8,154 nucleotides of DNA from Anaerolineae bacterium (GTDB lineage: Bacteria > Chloroflexota > Anaerolineae > JAFGEY01). Numbering within the stretch: the stretch's first letter is position 1; each line of letters starts with the position of its first letter. The notes beneath the pieces were generated by a model. The model ran no database searches. It saw nothing but the letters and a program-made list of their open reading frames with translations, and had not been told where the DNA came from. Both the position numbers and the translations under genes were made by a program. The stretch covers positions 1 to 8,154 of the forward strand of contig JAFGEY010000476.1 of assembly GCA_016931365.1 (NCBI GenBank), written 5' to 3'. This document shows, piece after piece, positions 1 through 6,711 of this stretch.

Positions 1-63
1 CCGAGACGACGCGGACGCCCTTCTTTTGAGATGCAGAAACTCGTCGAAAAATGGTGCAATTGA
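1..63 (+). CDS. Possible C-terminal tail of an upstream gene (partial)
   Basis: Frame 1 is open from the left edge to a TGA at 61-63 and reads as 20 residues, PRRRGRPSFEMQKLVEKWCN. The basic RRRGRP start followed by an amphipathic helix-like stretch is compatible with the end of a DNA-binding or transposase-like protein. Twenty codons are too few to identify a family. Frame 2 and one minus-strand frame are also open over much of this stretch, so the choice of frame rests only on the protein-like composition. Seen: the open frame and its stop. Inferred: that it is coding at all. Confidence 0.2.
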   Translation, partial: PRRRGRPSFEMQKLVEKWCN

Positions 64-122
64 CCACGATTAAGTGCAGGGATACCGTACCAAGTCGTTC
101 GGTCGAATACCCATTGTTTCCG

Positions 123-258
123 GCAGTCTAGCAGCCTGTCGGAGTGATCAAGCGTAGGCGCGGTTTCTTACCGCGCATCTTGCTCTTGTATCGCAAAACA
201 TCAAAGCGCGATTTGGAAATCACGCCTACAGGATTTCTCCGACAAACTGCTAGGCTGC
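123..258. mobile_element. MITE-like inverted-repeat element, about 136 bp
   Basis: The ends are near-perfect inverted repeats: 123-144 matches the reverse complement of 237-258 at 19 of 22 positions, with a conserved CTAGCAG..TGTCGGAG core. A second inner pair, GTAGGCG at 154-160 and CGCCTAC at 223-229, extends the symmetry after a small offset. Just inside the left arm lies a perfect 7-bp hairpin (158-164 with 170-176, loop TTCTT). There is no transposase gene and no plausible long frame, so this would be a non-autonomous miniature element or a shrunken insertion sequence. The TGTCGGAG end resembles ends I associate with IS1182-type elements, but that family assignment is from memory. No clear target-site duplication is visible at the borders. 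Confidence 0.6.
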
Positions 259-440
259 TTTTAACGTCGAGCGTTGCCAATGGACCGGTCCGCAAACGCC
301 AATTACGCAGTCTCGGTGAAATTGGTACTCTATTATATCGCTGTTAACACAGGGACACTAACCTACCGGCAAATGAGTTGAGCGGCTTTGCCCTGCGCTG
401 ATCTTTTTACTGGCTATAGGATGCAGCAAGTCCCATTTCG
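259..440. other. Intergenic stretch with no recognisable gene
   Basis: This stretch between the inverted-repeat element and the promoter at 441 shows no coding frame with a credible start and ribosome site, no RNA gene I recognise and no repeat. Its base composition is visibly more AT-rich than the genes downstream. Short TTG- or ATG-initiated frames here give low-complexity or arginine-rich products typical of non-coding sequence. Confidence 0.5.
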
Positions 441-449
441 TGCTATAAT
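441..449 (+). promoter_or_regulatory. Extended -10 promoter (TGcTATAAT)
   Basis: A perfect TATAAT at 444-449 is preceded by TG at 441-442, giving a consensus extended -10 element. No good -35 hexamer lies at 16-18 bp, which extended -10 promoters can tolerate. Transcription would begin near 456. The same TGC-TATA(A/C)T arrangement occurs at the stronger promoter before the hydrolase operon (5899-5907), which supports its being a real sigma-70-type site in this genome. It would drive either a short RNA ending near 586 or a long leader for the response regulator/kinase operon. Confidence 0.5.
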
Positions 450-455
450 TGTACG

Positions 456-586
456 GAGAGAGACTCAAGAAATCGATAGGGTGCCCGCACCTGGGTACTA
501 TGAGAGGATCATATTGGGTATATCTCCGCATAGTAGAGCGTTGAATGAGCGAACCACCCGGTATAGGCTGAGGTGGTTTGTTTTGT
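456..586 (+). ncRNA. Candidate structured small RNA or 5' leader
   Basis: Between the extended -10 at 441-449 and the terminator-like hairpin at 550-580 lies about 95 nt with further pairing. A perfect 7-bp stem joins TACTATG (496-502) to CATAGTA (529-535), with a possible 3-bp inner extension (506-508 with 525-527). A short GGTG/CACC hairpin sits at 480-491. No start codon with a ribosome site is present in the segment. I recognise no known RNA family or riboswitch. It could be a free small RNA of about 130 nt, or the first half of the operon leader with termination control. Existence as a functional RNA is inference from promoter plus structure plus terminator. Confidence 0.25.
550..586 (+). 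terminator. Rho-independent terminator-like hairpin
   Basis: CGAACCACC (550-558) pairs with GGTGGTTTG (572-580): nine pairs including one G-U, closing a 13-nt loop. The 3' arm runs directly into a T-rich tract, GTTTGTTTTGTC. This is the usual layout of an intrinsic terminator, though the stem is only moderately GC-rich and the loop is large. It lies about 130 nt upstream of the response regulator start, so it could end a small RNA or act as an attenuator for the two-component operon. Confidence 0.45.
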
Positions 587-613
587 CATATCCATTTGCC
601 TATGCCAACATGA

Positions 614-641
614 TTGACTGGCTGTCTGTCGACGAAGAATA
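614..641 (+). promoter_or_regulatory. Possible promoter of the two-component operon
   Basis: TTGACT (614-619, five of six to the -35 consensus) is followed after 16 bp by AAGAAT (636-641, four of six to the -10 consensus). Transcription would start near 648, giving a leader of about 70 nt before the ATG at 719. The -10 match is weak. The site lies downstream of the terminator-like hairpin, which would explain how the operon is expressed if that hairpin ends an upstream transcript. Confidence 0.3.
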
Positions 642-892
642 AACGAAACACAGACTCTACGCCGTTGTTTATCCAAGCCTGACACTGACCGGGCTTGATC
701 AGAGAGTTTATTCAAAAAATGAGCCGATTGTTTGATGGCTGTTTTTGTGCTGAGAATGACAATCAAGAAACTGGGGACTCTCCAGAGAAACTCCGTGTTT
801 TGATCGTAGAAGATGATATCTGGATCTGTCAGATGATCCGCGCACTCGTGGTTGATCTGGGTCACACAGTGGTTGGTTAAACGTCGAGTGGC

Positions 893-910
893 AGGGAGGC
901 TGTTGAGATG
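893..910 (+). promoter_or_regulatory. Possible reinitiation site inside the interrupted receiver
   Basis: AGGGAGG at 893-899 is followed after 8 nt by an in-frame ATG at 908, only 28 nt beyond the TAA at 878. That is good Shine-Dalgarno strength and spacing. Reinitiation here would make a 99-aa fragment carrying the phosphoacceptor Asp, Ser and Lys but lacking the acidic pair, and would restore ribosome flow to the kinase start at 1204. The purine run also encodes the ordinary GREA segment of the receiver, so it may be coincidental. Confidence 0.3.
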
Positions 911-1191
911 ACCTGCGTCTTGCGGCCCGACATCGTTTTGATGGATCTCGAGTTGTTTCATGCGGATGGACTCGATGCGACCCGACGGATCCAGGCATGT
1001 TATCCCACGCCGGTCGTGGCTCTAAGTGCCTATGCGATGCCCGAGTTGCCCAAGATGGCCGAAGAGGCTGGTGCGACGATCTATCTGGCCAAGCCGTTTA
1101 CCCCTTGCGATCTGGAACGTGCGATTGCTTTGGCTATTGTGTGCTTTGAGGCTCGAGTAGACGCAGGAAGCCCTGATGACGGGCTGTTGAG

Positions 1192-1206
1192 AGGAGACAG
1201 GCCATG
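1192..1206 (+). promoter_or_regulatory. Ribosome binding site and coupled start of the kinase
   Basis: AGGAG at 1192-1196 lies 7 nt before ATG 1204. The ATGA overlap with the upstream stop is a classical translational-coupling arrangement. The strong site suggests the kinase can also be initiated independently when the upstream receiver is truncated. Confidence 0.75.
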
Positions 1207-4200
1207 ATCAATCCCAAACGTCTGCCGTGTTGGTTGGTTATGCTTATCTACGTCATCGCGCTGACTTTGTCCAGCTGGCTGATTGTTCGCTTTAGTCTGC
1301 CCGACAGCTTGTTGTTCATCTTTGTAGTGCCGTGTGTACTGCTGGCCTTTTTCTACGGACGGCGGGTCTATCTGCCTATGATTATCTCGCTCTTTGTCGC
1401 TTCGATCTGGGTTACGTATCTGGTTTCAATGAGTTTTGTCACTTCCCTGACCACGATTGTCGTAGCTGCACTCAGCGGGCTGGCGATGGCCGAGATCGTA
1501 CGCGCGCTGATGTTGGCCCGCGAACGGGCAGAGATTGCGCTGCAGCAGAACCGGGAACGTCTCGAACTGGCCTTGGAAGGCGCAGGCGAAGGCATGTGGG
1601 ATCTGGAAACCCAAACCGGTCGGCTCTACCTCAGCCCGCGCTCCTGCACGATGCTCGGTTTCGAGCCGGACGAAGTGGAATCCAATGTGCAATGGTGGGC
1701 AGAACGGATTCATCCCCAAGATGTGGAAAGGGTTCGGAGCGCCGTACAAGCCCATTTGGAAGGGCAAACAGCTCACTACGAAACCGAACACCGGGTCAAG
1801 ACAAAGTCGGGAGAATGGAAATGGGTCATGGACCGGGGCAAGGTGGTCGAGCGCGATGAACAAGGGCGACCACTGCGCGAGATGGGCATCCACCTCGACC
1901 TCACCGATCGTAAGGAGGCAGAAGCGGCGCTGTACGAAAGTGAGGAGCGTTACCAGAACTTTGTCTCTCAAATCTTTGAAGGCATCTACAGGACGGAATT
2001 TGACAACCCTATCGACATCACGCTTCCGGTAGAAACGCAGATTGATCTGATCTATGAGAATGCCTATATGGCTGAATGCAACCAGGCGTTGGCCGAGATG
2101 TACAATCTGCCATCGGGCGAATCGCTGATTGGCGCGCGCTTGATTGACGCGCATGGTGGGAAAGACGATCCCACCAATCGTGCCACTTTTCGAAGGCTCA
2201 TTGAGAACGGGTACAAATCCGTCAACGACGAAACGCTCGAATATACCGATGACGGCCAACCGGTATGGTTTCTGAGCAATACGATTGGCATCGTCAAAGA
2301 CGGCTACCTGATCCGGCTGTGGGGAACAGCGATCGTGATCAACGAGCGCAAACAGGCAGAAGAGGCGCTGCGAGCCAGTGAAGCCAGATACCGCAACCTG
2401 GTGGAGCAGTCGCTCCAGGGAATGGTCATCGCCCAAGACAACCCGGTGCGGCTTGCGTTCGCCAGCCGGCCGATGCAGGCGATCACCGGCTTTTCGCCGC
2501 AGGAACTGACGAGCTTTGGTCCCCGGCAGCTCGTGGAACTGATCCATCCTCAAGATCGGGAGGCCTTCTTTGCCAATTTCCGCGCTCGCCTGATCGGAGA
2601 GCCAGTACCGCCCCGTCACGAATACCGGGTGATTCACAAAAGCGGGGAGGTGCGCTGGGTCGAGATCTATAGCGCACAGATCGAGTACGAAGGCACTCCG
2701 GCCACACAGACGGTCTTTTTGGACATCACCGCGCGAAAACAGGCCGAAGAAGCACTCCAGATCAGCCTGGAGAAATACCGCGTGCTCTTTGAGGCCTTCC
2801 CGTTGGGCATCACCATCAGTGATGAGGCCGGAACCATCCTGGAAGTCAACCGTGCTTCCGAACGTCTGCTAGGCCTACCGGCACAGGAGCATGGCCAACG
2901 ACAGATTGACGGGCCCGAATGGCAGATTATCCGGCCCGATGGGACGCCGATGCCGCGAGAAACGTATGCCAGCGTGCGCGCGCTGGCCGAAAACCGATTG
3001 GTTGAGAACGTCGAAATGGGCGTCGTCAAGCCCGGCGGAGATGTTATCTGGCTCAATGTAACCGCGGCACCCATTCCGCTGGAAGGTTACGGCGTGGCTG
3101 TGGCCTATGGTGATATCACGGAGCGCAAGCGAGTCGAAGAAGCGCTGCGCGAGCGCGAAGCCTATTTCCGGGCTCTGTTCGAGCACGCCGGCGATGCAAT
3201 CTTTATCGAAGATGAAGCCGACCGCATCATCGACGTCAACCGCCGTGCCTGTGAGCTGTTGGGGTATACCCGCGAAGAGTTGCTAAACATGACGGTCGCC
3301 CAAGTGCAGGCTCCAGAGCGACGGGGACGGGTAGGCGGCATCATCCAAAGCGAACTGGCCAAGTATGACGGGCAGCCCTTTGAGACACTGGATCTGCGCC
3401 AAGATGGCACACGCGTCCCGGTTGAGGTGACCACCGTCCACTTGACGGCGGACGAGGAGACCCTGGCGCTTTCCATTGTCCGCGACATCAGCGAGCGCAT
3501 ACAGGCCCAACGCGCGCTGCGCCAGGAACGCGACCTCTCCAGGGCTTTGGCCGACGCCGCGGCCGCCGTCAGCCGCACGCTCGATCCAGACGAGGTGCTG
3601 GATCGACTCCTGGAACAGGTCAGCCGCGTGATCCCCAACGATGCGACCAACATTATGCTCATCGACCCGGATCGCCGGGTGTATGTGGCCCGCTGGCGCG
3701 GTTACGAGCGTTTCGGCATCGACGCGTTTGTCGCCTCGCTGGTCTACGATCTGGATCAAGTTCCCAATCTCAAGCGGATGGCGGAGACCGGCGAGCCAAT
3801 GGTTGTTTCCGATACCACAACTTATCCGGGCTGGGTGCACGCACCGGAGCAGGCCTGGCTGCGCTCGTATGTGGGCGCGCCCATCTACATCCGCGGCGCA
3901 GCCGTCGGCTTTTTGTGCGCCGACAGTGCGACGCCGGGCTTTTTCACGTTGCTGCACGCCGACATCCTGCGCGCGTTTGCCGACCACGCCGCGATGGCGC
4001 TGCAGAATGCCCAGTTATACCAGGAGCGGGTCCGGGCCGAACGGCTGCTCTCGGCATTGAACCGGGCGGCCCTGTCCATTGCCAGGGCGACGACAACCGG
4101 GGAGATATTTGCTGCCGCTGCCGGCGAACTGAGGGCATTGGGACTGGTCTGTTCGGTCTTGATGCTGGACGAAGCCAAAAGCGGCCTGCACCTTGTCCAT

Positions 4201-5817
4201 ACCGATCACGAGACCGCCGAGATTGAGGTGTTGGAGGCGCTGACCGGCCTCGACCGTTCGCGCTTTGCCCTTTCTACCCAAGCGATCCGGGACCGCTGGC
4301 AAGGACTTTCGACCGGACAGGCCGTTCTGCTTGAAAACACCAGAGAGGTGCTCGAACCGCTGCTTCCCGAACCGGCCCGGCGTTGGGCCGGAGATATCGT
4401 GCGCCGGTTGAACATGTCCGGATCCATCCTCGCCGCTTTGCTCGTCGAGGCGCGTGCGATCGGCTTGCTTGTGGTGCAGGGAGATAACCTGGTCCAAGAA
4501 GATGTGCCGGCGATCACGGCCTTTGCCCACCAGGTCGCCGCCGCCTGGCACAAAGCCGAACTGATGCAATCGCTGCGCGACAGCCTGGATGAACTGAAAC
4601 GCACGCAGGCGCGGCTCGTCCAGGCGCAAAAGATGGAAGCCGTCGGCCGGCTCGCCGGTGGCATCGCCCACGATTTTAACAACCACCTCACCGCCATACA
4701 GGGCTATGCCGAGATGGTGCTGCTCGAGTTGGACCCGCAAGATCCGCGTCGCGCAGACGTACACGAGATCCAGCGGGCCGCCCAACGCTCCGCCGAGTTG
4801 ACGCGCCAACTGCTCGCGTTCAGCCGCAAGCAGGTCATCCAGCCCAGGGTGCTGAATCTGAACAATCTGATCGAAACGATGCGCAACATGCTGGGGCGGC
4901 TGATCGGCGAAGACATCGAACTGCACACCGCGCTTGCGCCGGCGTTGGATCAGGTGAAAGCGGACCCGGGACAGATCGAACAGGTGGTGATGAACCTGGC
5001 CGTCAACGCCCGCGACGCGATCGATGAGAAAGTGCAGGCCCAGGCCGCTCCCTTTGCGGCCCGGCTGACGATCGAGACGGCCAACGTCGAACTGGATGAA
5101 GCCTACGTCCACGACCACATCGAGGTTGACCCCGGCCTTTACGTGATGTTGGCGGTGAGCGACAACGGGATCGGCCTGGATGAAGCGGCCATGTCGCACC
5201 TTTTTGAGCCTTTTTTCACCACCAAGGAACAGGGCAAGGGGACGGGGCTGGGCTTGGCGACGGTGTACGGTGTCGTCAAACAGAATGGCGGATATGTGTT
5301 TCCGTACAGCGAACCGGGCGTGGGTACCACGTTCAAGGTCTACTTGCCTCGCATCAAGCCGGAAGCGAATGCTCAAGAACCACTCAGGAACTCTGTTCCT
5401 GACAGGGCCACGGCCGCGGTGACGAGTGGCAGCGAGACGATCCTGCTGGTCGAGGATGAAGAAGCGGTGCGCGCACTGGCGCAGCGTGTGCTGGTAGAGC
5501 ACGGCTACCGCGTTCTGGAAGCGGCAAACGCTGACGATGCGCTACGCTTGTGCGCGCAGCACAGTGAACCGATCCACCTCGTTTTGACCGACGTGATCGT
5601 GCCTGGTTTGTTGAGCAGCAAAGAGATGGTCGACAGGATGATGGCGGTTCGCCCCGCGATCAAGGTCATCTATATGTCCGGCTACACCGACAACGTCATT
5701 GCCCACCACGGCGTGCTGGATCCCGGCATCCAATTCGTGCAAAAGCCATTCACGCCGGGTGCACTGGCGCTCAAGGTGCGCCGAGTGCTCGATGGATACG
5801 ATGCCGGTGATGGGTGA
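1204..5817 (+). CDS. Membrane-anchored hybrid sensor histidine kinase (4TM-PAS5-GAF2-HisKA-HATPase-REC)
   Basis: A 1537-aa hybrid kinase that autophosphorylates on His with ATP and can pass phosphate to its own receiver. Four hydrophobic segments lie at about residues 9-29, 35-52, 55-75 and 78-100, with little periplasmic sequence between them. Five PAS domains follow: about 115-240, 246-385, 391-512, 521-640 and 651-765. The first four are joined to the next by similar S-box linkers such as DRKEAEAAL, ERKQAEEAL and ERKRVEEAL. GAF domains lie at about 780-945 and, more divergent, 946-1125. The H-box is GGIAHDFNNHLTAI with phospho-His 1156. The ATPase has an N-box around N1264-D1271, G1 box DNGIG (1320-1324), F-box LFEPFF (1333-1338) and G2 box KGTGLGLA (1345-1352). 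The C-terminal REC has acidic E1417-D1418-E1419, phospho-Asp 1463, S1492 and K1514, all intact. No HPt or output domain is present. Ligands cannot be read from sequence. The start is fixed by a good ribosome site and overlap with the receiver gene; no frameshift is seen. Confidence 0.95.
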   Translation: MINPKRLPCWLVMLIYVIALTLSSWLIVRFSLPDSLLFIFVVPCVLLAFFYGRRVYLPMIISLFVASIWVTYLVSMSFVTSLTTIVVAALSGLAMAEIVRALMLARERAEIALQQNRERLELALEGAGEGMWDLETQTGRLYLSPRSCTMLGFEPDEVESNVQWWAERIHPQDVERVRSAVQAHLEGQTAHYETEHRVKTKSGEWKWVMDRGKVVERDEQGRPLREMGIHLDLTDRKEAEAALYESEERYQNFVSQIFEGIYRTEFDNPIDITLPVETQIDLIYENAYMAECNQALAEMYNLPSGESLIGARLIDAHGGKDDPTNRATFRRLIENGYKSVNDETLEYTDDGQPVWFLSNTIGIVKDGYLIRLWGTAIVINERKQAEEALRASEARYRNLVEQSLQGMVIAQDNPVRLAFASRPMQAITGFSPQELTSFGPRQLVELIHPQDREAFFANFRARLIGEPVPPRHEYRVIHKSGEVRWVEIYSAQIEYEGTPATQTVFLDITARKQAEEALQISLEKYRVLFEAFPLGITISDEAGTILEVNRASERLLGLPAQEHGQRQIDGPEWQIIRPDGTPMPRETYASVRALAENRLVENVEMGVVKPGGDVIWLNVTAAPIPLEGYGVAVAYGDITERKRVEEALREREAYFRALFEHAGDAIFIEDEADRIIDVNRRACELLGYTREELLNMTVAQVQAPERRGRVGGIIQSELAKYDGQPFETLDLRQDGTRVPVEVTTVHLTADEETLALSIVRDISERIQAQRALRQERDLSRALADAAAAVSRTLDPDEVLDRLLEQVSRVIPNDATNIMLIDPDRRVYVARWRGYERFGIDAFVASLVYDLDQVPNLKRMAETGEPMVVSDTTTYPGWVHAPEQAWLRSYVGAPIYIRGAAVGFLCADSATPGFFTLLHADILRAFADHAAMALQNAQLYQERVRAERLLSALNRAALSIARATTTGEIFAAAAGELRALGLVCSVLMLDEAKSGLHLVHTDHETAEIEVLEALTGLDRSRFALSTQAIRDRWQGLSTGQAVLLENTREVLEPLLPEPARRWAGDIVRRLNMSGSILAALLVEARAIGLLVVQGDNLVQEDVPAITAFAHQVAAAWHKAELMQSLRDSLDELKRTQARLVQAQKMEAVGRLAGGIAHDFNNHLTAIQGYAEMVLLELDPQDPRRADVHEIQRAAQRSAELTRQLLAFSRKQVIQPRVLNLNNLIETMRNMLGRLIGEDIELHTALAPALDQVKADPGQIEQVVMNLAVNARDAIDEKVQAQAAPFAARLTIETANVELDEAYVHDHIEVDPGLYVMLAVSDNGIGLDEAAMSHLFEPFFTTKEQGKGTGLGLATVYGVVKQNGGYVFPYSEPGVGTTFKVYLPRIKPEANAQEPLRNSVPDRATAAVTSGSETILLVEDEEAVRALAQRVLVEHGYRVLEAANADDALRLCAQHSEPIHLVLTDVIVPGLLSSKEMVDRMMAVRPAIKVIYMSGYTDNVIAHHGVLDPGIQFVQKPFTPGALALKVRRVLDGYDAGDG

Positions 5818-5878
5818 CTGGCCCACATTGAACGAACCGATCGGCAGCCGGTGAACAGATCTGCATTGCCGTCTATGG

Positions 5879-5907
5879 ATGACAGAACCCGGAAACCGTG
5901 CTATACT
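5879..5907 (+). promoter_or_regulatory. Strong sigma-70-type promoter of the hydrolase operon
   Basis: ATGACA (5879-5884, five of six to consensus) and TATACT (5902-5907, five of six) are separated by the ideal 17 bp. TG at 5899-5900 adds an extended -10. Transcription should start near 5914, leaving about a 29-nt leader. A GGAGGAG ribosome site follows at 5928-5934, 8 nt before ATG 5943. This makes the hydrolase pair a separate transcription unit from the kinase. Confidence 0.7.
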
Positions 5908-5942
5908 GCGCAGCAATCAATGATTTTGGAGGAGTTTGAACG

Positions 5943-6698
5943 ATGCGCAAGGTTTCCAAAAAACAGATAGCTCTGTTTATTCTAATGCTGCTCGTTGCTG
6001 CAGCAGGTTTTTGGGGCGTTCGCTGGGCCACTTTTGCCAGGCCGCCCCTGTCTGAGGCTGTCGAAGCACTTGAAGGCGACACCCTCGTTGCTGTGGCCTA
6101 CCGGCCCTGGCTGACCTTTTCGCCAATCTCTACCATTGCCGAGACCGGGTTCATCTTTTATCCAGGAGGGCGGATTGATCCTCGTGGGTACGCGCCGTTG
6201 ATGAAAGCTATCGCCTCCGCAGGATACCTGGTGGTTGTGCCCGAAATGCCCCTCAATATGGCCCCATTTCGCCCGAATGTCGCTGATGAGATCGTGGCTG
6301 CTTACCCCGATATCCGTCACTGGGTGATCGGCGGGCACTCGGTCGGCGGCACGATGGCAGCCCAGCACACCCATACCCACCGGGATACCATTTCGGGATT
6401 GGTGATCTGGGCATCTTATCCGGCTGACAACGCCGATCTGGCCGACGTCGACATTCCGGTGATGTTGATCTATGGCAGCCGCGATCCCAGAGTCAATGAC
6501 GACAGTGTAGCCAGTCGTCAGCACTTGCTGCCCGCAGATGCATGCTATGTGCGGATCGATGGCGGCGACCATCACCAGTTCGGCTCCTACGAGATCAAGC
6601 CTCAAGAGCATCACGCAGTCATCGATCGCGCAGACCAGCAAGCGCAGATCGTCGAGCAGACCTTGAACCTGCTCCAAGCTGCCTCAGAAACGAAATAA
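5943..6698 (+). CDS. Membrane-anchored alpha/beta hydrolase (Abhydrolase_5-like)
   Basis: A 251-aa alpha/beta-hydrolase fold protein. The N-terminus is KK-positive followed by one hydrophobic helix (about 9-29) with no lipobox Cys, so it is probably a signal anchor with the catalytic domain outside the membrane. The nucleophile elbow is GGHSVGG with Ser133. The acid is probably Asp181 in YGSRDP, and the His is H210 (or H211) in GGDHHQFGSY. This last segment and the following QQ-containing helix match the GG-N/D-H-x-QFG pattern of the Abhydrolase_5 group. YPGGRIDP near residue 76 fits the oxyanion-hole strand. Length is normal for the group. Substrate is unknown; an ester or similar small acyl compound is only a guess. 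The start at ATG 5943 has an excellent ribosome site. It is followed after 13 bp by a second hydrolase, so the two are probably co-transcribed. Confidence 0.88.
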   Translation: MRKVSKKQIALFILMLLVAAAGFWGVRWATFARPPLSEAVEALEGDTLVAVAYRPWLTFSPISTIAETGFIFYPGGRIDPRGYAPLMKAIASAGYLVVVPEMPLNMAPFRPNVADEIVAAYPDIRHWVIGGHSVGGTMAAQHTHTHRDTISGLVIWASYPADNADLADVDIPVMLIYGSRDPRVNDDSVASRQHLLPADACYVRIDGGDHHQFGSYEIKPQEHHAVIDRADQQAQIVEQTLNLLQAASETK

Positions 6699-6711
6699 CC
6701 AGGAAATCGCC

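Larger units (their letters stand above)
719..1207 (+). pseudogene. Single-domain response regulator (REC) interrupted by an in-frame stop
   Basis: The frame reads as one CheY-like receiver domain of about 162 codons. The acidic pocket is E31-D32-D33 (809-817), the phosphoacceptor Asp is codon 76 in VLMDL (944-946), the conserved Ser is codon 103 in ALSAY (1025-1027) and the Lys is codon 125 in LAKPF (1091-1093). All catalytic positions are intact, but codon 54 is TAA (878-880), between the VVG and TSSGREAVE segments. Homologous receivers usually read GEA there, so a single G-to-T change of GAA is the simplest explanation. The frame is unshifted on both sides and shows no other decay. I start at ATG 719, with AGAGAG at 701-706 as a distant ribosome site; an in-frame TTG at 695 is possible. 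The terminal TGA (1205-1207) overlaps the kinase ATG, so the two genes were built as a coupled pair. Alternatives are readthrough, reinitiation at ATG 908, or a sequencing error. Confidence 0.85.

Noticed and set aside
144..347. 67-codon + strand frame over the inverted-repeat element
   Set aside because: It has no ATG or ribosome site and is Arg-rich; it is explained by reading through the terminal repeats.
388..642. 84-codon + strand frame in the upstream non-coding region
   Set aside because: It starts at TTG without a ribosome site, spans the promoter and the terminator-like hairpin, and its product resembles no protein.
675..696. AAGCC/GGCTT hairpin just upstream of the receiver start
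   Set aside because: Five base pairs with a 12-nt loop is within chance expectation, and it would not mask the chosen ATG at 719.
509..961. 150-codon minus-strand frame over the leader and receiver start
   Set aside because: It overlaps the receiver domain antisense and the terminator-like hairpin, with no motif.
1426..2637. Minus-strand open frame of 403 codons opposite the PAS domains
   Set aside because: It is an antisense shadow with no recognisable motif; the + strand encodes clear PAS domains.
4015..5502. Long minus-strand open frame of 495 codons opposite the kinase
   Set aside because: It lies wholly against the HisKA/ATPase coding region, whose + strand motifs are unmistakable. 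Its product is rich in His, Arg and Gln, as expected for an antisense shadow of a GC-rich gene.
5836..5852. Weak hairpin ACCG...CGGT after the kinase as a possible terminator
   Set aside because: Only four base pairs and no T-tract; not enough to call termination between the kinase and hydrolase operons.
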